Origin: Treponema sp.
GTDB taxonomy: Bacteria > Spirochaetota > Spirochaetia > Treponematales > Treponemataceae
Length of the DNA stretch: 17,810 nt
Direction of reading: 5' to 3'
Assembly: GCA_017544745.1 (NCBI GenBank)
Contig: JAFYDO010000039.1
Coordinates: 1-17,810 of the forward strand
Made by a program: the position numbers and the translations under genes. The notes below the pieces were generated by a model. That model searched no databases, was not told the DNA's origin, and saw only the letters and a list, made by a program, of their open reading frames with translations. Position 1 is the first letter of the stretch; the number at the start of each line of letters is the position of its first letter. Below, in pieces: positions 16,604-17,810 of the stretch.

Positions 16604-17485
16604 ATGGCATTATGGAACAGAAAGTACAAGGATTCTGTATTTACAGATTTATTCGGAAGCGACAGGGACGGCAAGAAAAACTTTCTTGAACTGTACAACG
16701 CACTCTCGGGAAATGACTACAAACTCAACGAGGTTGAACTGGAACGCAAAATTATTGAACAGGCACTCTATAAAACGTTCAATAATGATGTAAGCTGGGA
16801 AATAAACGGAAAGTTAATAGTACTTGTAGAACATCAGTCTACAGTGAACGAGAACATGCCTTTTCGCTGTCTTGAATATGTAACACGCATTTATGAAGGA
16901 ATCATCCCTGTAAAAGCACGTTATGCAGAAAAGGTTCAAAAGATTCCTAATCCTGATTTTTATGTTGTATATGTGGGAAAGAAACCACAACCAGCAGAAC
17001 AGGAATTGAGACTTTCTGATGCATTTTACACAAAAGACAGCAGTAAGTTGGAACTCGTGGTAAAGGTCAAAAACTGCACCGACTCAAATTTGTTGCCGAT
17101 TGTAAAAAAGTGCGATATACTTAAGCAGTATTGCCTGTTCATAGAAATTGTTGAACAGAACTATAATAAACTGTTTCCAAAGAAGTCTTTTAAGAAGGCA
17201 ATCGAGATTGCGATGGAACGGGGAATCTTAACAGACTACCTTGATAGAAAATCTCGGGAGGTCATAAATATGTTATGTGCCAAGTATGATTACAAAATGG
17301 ATATTGCCGTAAAACAGGAAGAAGCCAGAGAAGATGGAATTGCTATTGGCGCTCAGCAAAAAGCCATAGATACTGCCATAAATTTTCTAAAAGAAGGCGA
17401 TTCACCAGAAAAGATTTCCCGATGCATCGGCCTCCCCCTCGAAAAAGTCCTCGAACTCCAAAGCCAGATTAGTAAAAAGGCGTAA
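16604..17485 (+). CDS. Rpn/YhgA-family PD-(D/E)XK nuclease (putative transposase)
   Basis: Members of this family are DNA endonucleases of the PD-(D/E)XK fold; E. coli RpnA-like proteins promote recombination-related DNA breaks, and many genomes carry several diverged copies. The 293-residue product starts with the usual ALWNRKYKDSVFTDLFG and NFLELYNALSG block, then shows the core: Asp62 in NNDVSWEING, followed by LIVLVEHQST with Glu76 and Gln78, fitting D-x(n)-E-x-Q. EYVTRIYEGI and PDFYVVYVGKK follow. The C-terminal third is helical (REDGIAIGAQQKAIDTAINF and later KISRCIGLPLEKVLEL), resembling the short helix-turn-helix-like tails of relatives. Catalytic residues are intact. It sits alone, divergent from the operon, and no terminal inverted repeats or target duplications were seen, so it looks like an accessory gene rather than part of the envelope set. 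Confidence 0.88.
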   Translation: MALWNRKYKDSVFTDLFGSDRDGKKNFLELYNALSGNDYKLNEVELERKIIEQALYKTFNNDVSWEINGKLIVLVEHQSTVNENMPFRCLEYVTRIYEGIIPVKARYAEKVQKIPNPDFYVVYVGKKPQPAEQELRLSDAFYTKDSSKLELVVKVKNCTDSNLLPIVKKCDILKQYCLFIEIVEQNYNKLFPKKSFKKAIEIAMERGILTDYLDRKSREVINMLCAKYDYKMDIAVKQEEAREDGIAIGAQQKAIDTAINFLKEGDSPEKISRCIGLPLEKVLELQSQISKKA

Positions 17486-17498
17486 TCCAGACTTTATT

Positions 17499-17533
17499 CC
17501 GTGGCCCCTAAGACTTACCCCGTGGTCCCTGAG
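17499..17533. repeat. Direct repeat, CCGTGGYCCCTRAG, two copies
   Basis: Two 14-base copies occur at 17499-17512 (CCGTGGCCCCTAAG) and 17520-17533 (CCGTGGTCCCTGAG), 21 bases apart from start to start, with two mismatches. They are GC-rich against AT-leaning surroundings and fall between two genes that converge. The function is unknown. Confidence 0.6.
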
Positions 17534-17545
17534 CTTGTCGAAGGG
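17527..17545. repeat. Short imperfect inverted repeat, CCCTGAGCTTGTCGAAGGG
   Basis: CCCTGAGCTTGTCGAAGGG has outer arms CCCT and AGGG and could alternatively form an inner CTT/AAG hairpin. I recall near-identical strings (CCCTTCGACAAGCTCAGGG on the other strand) as frequent intergenic repeats in unrelated bacteria, but no search was done. It overlaps the second copy of the direct repeat. No run of T follows on either strand, so it does not look like an intrinsic terminator. Confidence 0.5.
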
Positions 17546-17554
17546 GGCATAGAA

Positions 17555-17810
17555 CTAGAATGAACCATAATATACATAGAAAGAAGCTTCATATGGTTTT
17601 TCAAAGGCCTTATGATAGATTTTCGTATCTATTCTTAATACAGTATTAACATCGATTCCCCAGTCCTTGAATATAATTTCTTCATGTATATCTTCAACAT
17701 TATTACTCTGAATAATTCTACGCTGAGAAGGCTTTGAGACACTTTTCATTTGACTTCCATCCCATTTATATAAAGGCGTTATTTCAAATTCAATGGAGCC
17801 GTTGATTTGA
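17555..17810 (-). CDS. C-terminal part of an unrecognised protein (runs off right edge)
   Basis: The reading frame is open from the right edge of the window to the stop at 17555, giving at least 84 residues of a C-terminal end. A short open frame starting at the ATG at 17749 is only its tail: upstream codons stay open with no stop and read NGSIEFEITPLYKWDGSQ. The visible part is rich in Ile, Tyr and Lys and ends YEASFYVYYGSF, with no motif I recognise. It converges with the Rpn gene across about 70 bases. Its coding status is moderately supported by the open frame, and its function is unknown. Confidence 0.55.
   Translation of the reverse strand, partial: QINGSIEFEITPLYKWDGSQMKSVSKPSQRRIIQSNNVEDIHEEIIFKDWGIDVNTVLRIDTKIYHKAFEKPYEASFYVYYGSF

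Noticed and set aside
17527..17550. Intrinsic terminator between the converging genes at the right
   Set aside because: The inverted repeat has only four outer pairs and no T-run follows on either strand.

Overview
The window looks like part of a Treponema chromosome, probably a gut or rumen species. This rests on recognised protein families and on the gene order tamB-bamA-skp-mutS, which I recall from Treponema pallidum (TP0325 to TP0328). It was not checked by any search.

Layout: from about 16.5 kb down to the left edge, eleven genes lie on the minus strand and are packed almost without gaps (spacing from +33 to -53 bases). In order of transcription they are prfB (RF2, made by a programmed +1 frameshift), an unknown exported PEGA-like protein, ftsY, an unknown lipoprotein, lolC-, lolD- and lolE-like genes, tamB, bamA, skp/ompH and mutS (N-terminal 269 codons only; it runs off the left edge). 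The last gene apart, this reads as an envelope-building operon. FtsY brings ribosomes to the membrane, the Lol-type ABC transporter extracts lipoproteins from the inner membrane, TamB spans the periplasm, Skp holds unfolded outer membrane proteins and BamA inserts them.

A 136-base AT-rich divergent intergenic region (16468 to 16603) separates this block from a plus-strand Rpn/YhgA-type PD-(D/E)XK protein gene, a typical mobile or accessory family. Beyond it lies a short intergenic stretch with a direct repeat and a small inverted repeat, then the C-terminal end of an unrecognised minus-strand gene that runs off the right edge.

No tRNA, rRNA, CRISPR array or complete insertion sequence was seen. 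No stretch above 300 bases lacks a gene. The best observations are the prfB frameshift site, the joining of Lol and Bam/Tam genes in one apparent operon, the lipoprotein gene whose end overlaps lolC by 53 bases, and the unknown exported protein between prfB and ftsY.
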